DNA of 64,000 nt from Lachnospiraceae bacterium. GTDB lineage: Bacteria > Bacillota > Clostridia > Lachnospirales > Lachnospiraceae. Each line of letters opens with the position of its first letter. Within the stretch, counting starts at the first letter, position 1. Below, one piece after another: positions 62,588-64,000 of this stretch. The position numbers and the translations under genes were made by a program. A model generated the notes under the pieces. It ran no database searches. It was given only the letters and a program-made list of their open reading frames with translations, and was not told where the DNA came from. The stretch spans positions 1 through 64,000 of the forward strand of contig JAFXQX010000016.1 of NCBI GenBank assembly GCA_017526745.1, written 5' to 3'.

Positions 62588-63105
62588 TCGGAATAAGCGG
62601 ATACGGTAATTCTCCCCTTACGGGTTATATTTACGGCGGATACGGTATCGCACCGCAAGGCTCTGCGGAAGCGGGTTCCGGCGAAAAGGCAGGTGCGATC
62701 AAGAATCCCGGAGAGTCCACAAGAGTTGCCCCGGGTCGGAGATCATCCCCTGCGGAATGCCAGACCTGCAAGGAACGCAAGTACCAGGACGGGTCCGATG
62801 AGAACGTATCGTTCAAGAGCGCTCAGCACATATCTCCCGAGGCGGCCGCTGCCAGAGTCAGGGGCCACGAGCAGGAACATGTGGCCAACGCTTATTCAAA
62901 GGCGGCTCAGAACGGAGGAAAGGTCATAAACGCAAGCGTTGCGATACATACAGCCGTATGTCCGGAATGCGGCAGGACCTATGTTTCCGGCGGGACGACC
63001 CACACAATGATCAAGTACAATAACGAAAAGAATCCCTATCAGCAGAACAAGAAAGCAAATGACGCTTTGGGGCTTCGGGGACAGAGCGTAGATCTTGCGG
63101 TCTGA
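62584..63105 (+). CDS. SprA-related putative metallopeptidase
   Basis: This 173-residue protein has an HExxH motif (His95, Glu96, His99; RGHEQEHVANAY) as in SprA-related putative peptidases. It also has two CxxC pairs (Cys59/62 and Cys126/129) that could bind a structural zinc. The N-terminal 45 residues are Gly/Ala/Pro-rich and disordered. No signal peptide is seen. Function in this family is not established. It is co-translated with the preceding membrane protein gene. Confidence 0.65.
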   Translation: MIGISGYGNSPLTGYIYGGYGIAPQGSAEAGSGEKAGAIKNPGESTRVAPGRRSSPAECQTCKERKYQDGSDENVSFKSAQHISPEAAAARVRGHEQEHVANAYSKAAQNGGKVINASVAIHTAVCPECGRTYVSGGTTHTMIKYNNEKNPYQQNKKANDALGLRGQSVDLAV

Positions 63106-63130
63106 AAAATACATTTGGGAGTAGTTTTTA

Positions 63131-63931
63131 ATGAACAGAACATCGATATCTGACTTGAAGCTTGCAGCAAAGGATCAGTTACTGGGCAACTACGGAATAG
63201 CAACCGGTTCCTTTGCTCTTCTTTTTTTACTTATTTATCTTCTGATGAGTGTTGTCATGTCTGCTTTTATGTTCACGATAACGCAGAACGGCACAGCTTC
63301 ACAGGCTGTCATGACACTTTCACAGGAGATCGAGGCAAACATAGTGGGGATGGCAATAGGTGCGATCTCGGTGACTTTCTCCGTCGGATATATTTATATC
63401 ATGTTTAAGATCGCCCGGAATGAACGGGCTTCGATCTCGGATCTTTTCTTTGTGTTTCGCAATCACCCCGATAAAGTCATAATAATCAGTCTTATAATGA
63501 CGGTCATCCAGTTTATCCTGCTTCTTCCGGCAACGATCGTTAAGCCGAGACAGTTTGGCATGCCCGGCCAGGATCTTGACGGGAAGAGGCTGCTTGTGTG
63601 GGTGATCCTGTATGTTGCGGGTTTTGCTGTTTCGTTTGTCGTAGATCTTATGCTCGCTATGTCATTTATGATCTACCTGGACGATCCTTCGGAGAGCGTT
63701 TTGTCTATAGTTAGGACAAGCATTGAGATGATGAGGGGCAATAAGTTCAGGTATTTTTACATGATCCTGTCGTTTATCGGATACTGGTTCCTGGCAGTCC
63801 TCAGTCTCGGGATCGCTTTTTTATGGGTAGTACCCTACCAGACGATGACGATTGTGCAGTTTTACTCCGACCTTAAGGAGCCTTCGCAGATCACATCCCC
63901 GGAAAAAGGGCCAGAGAGTGAATGGATATGA
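63131..63931 (+). CDS. DUF975-family membrane protein
   Basis: This 266-residue protein has about six hydrophobic segments. The opening NRTSISDLKLAAKDQLLGNYG is the DUF975 signature, and VPYQTMTIVQFYSDL ends the last helix region. The family is common in Firmicutes and uncharacterised. Its stop overlaps the next start (ATGA). Confidence 0.75.
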   Translation: MNRTSISDLKLAAKDQLLGNYGIATGSFALLFLLIYLLMSVVMSAFMFTITQNGTASQAVMTLSQEIEANIVGMAIGAISVTFSVGYIYIMFKIARNERASISDLFFVFRNHPDKVIIISLIMTVIQFILLLPATIVKPRQFGMPGQDLDGKRLLVWVILYVAGFAVSFVVDLMLAMSFMIYLDDPSESVLSIVRTSIEMMRGNKFRYFYMILSFIGYWFLAVLSLGIAFLWVVPYQTMTIVQFYSDLKEPSQITSPEKGPESEWI

Positions 63932-64000
63932 GTGTCGAATTTGATGTAAAAATGACAACCGGCAAGATGTACGACTATATGATCAGGCATACGTTCACAT
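63928..64000 (+). CDS. Partial CDS, YcxB-like protein, runs off the window
   Basis: An ATG at 63928 overlaps the DUF975 stop and opens a frame of 24 residues up to the window edge. The sequence VEFDVKMTTGKMYDYMIRHTF resembles the N-terminus of YcxB-like membrane proteins. The remainder lies beyond the window. Confidence 0.55.
   Translation, partial: MSVEFDVKMTTGKMYDYMIRHTFT

Noticed and set aside
1-64000. CRISPR arrays, rRNA operons and insertion sequences
   Set aside because: No regularly spaced repeats, no rRNA sequence and no transposase genes were seen.

Overview
The window looks like a chromosome segment of an anaerobic, butyrate-forming member of the Clostridia, most likely family Lachnospiraceae. 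The reasons are a complete thl-crt-hbd-bcd-etfBA-ptb-buk operon next to a pyruvate:ferredoxin oxidoreductase, Firmicutes-type class II galT, FtsEX with a PcsB-like M23 hydrolase, a YjfB-type small protein, and strong GGAGG ribosome binding sites throughout. I cannot name a genus or species from sequence reading alone.

Region 1 (1-6.8 kb) is the right end of an integrative mobilizable or conjugative element. It holds two unrecognised cargo genes, a MOBP-like relaxase with a small accessory protein translated just before it, a hairpin-rich candidate oriT, and a tyrosine recombinase. It ends in the 3' end of a tRNA-Gly(CCC). The right end carries a 157-bp-register duplication of the att region, which suggests serial integration. 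The left end lies outside the window.

Region 2 (6.9-12.7 kb) is a sulfur-amino-acid uptake operon. One lipoprotein fuses a polar-amino-acid (cystine-type) binding domain to a MetQ/NlpA domain. It is followed by metN, metI, two PAAT permeases and a PAAT ATPase, so one receptor seems to serve two ABC transporters. A 38-codon leader ORF with 6 Met and 5 Cys codons, a terminator and a competing antiterminator pairing precede the operon. This looks like an undescribed ribosome-mediated attenuator and is the strongest finding here.

Region 3 (12.7-28.6 kb) has rarA, galT and galK (convergent, overlapping by 8 nt), a GH2 glycosidase, a four-subunit 2-oxoacid:ferredoxin oxidoreductase, a degenerate CbiE/CbiT-like protein, a CPBP protease, a GH43 enzyme, a PAS-only sensor, yjfB and a GT-C membrane glycosyltransferase.

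Region 4 (28.7-41.4 kb) has a CdaR-like regulator, ftsE, ftsX, a PcsB-like hydrolase and ctpA. These run without a gap into a LeuA-fold protein that has lost its metal ligands, a TIM-barrel/acyl-CoA ligase fusion and a single-chain PFOR.

Region 5 (41.4-49.7 kb) is the butyrate operon. It has a recognisable promoter, a Rex-like operator, and a 12-bp inverted repeat joining the promoter spacer to the thl ribosome binding site.

Region 6 (49.7-64 kb) has an NHLM-type peptide export pair with only a stub of the adaptor protein, a methyltransferase, secA, prfB without the usual frameshift site, hom-lysC, and a cluster of small membrane or zinc-binding proteins that runs off the right edge.
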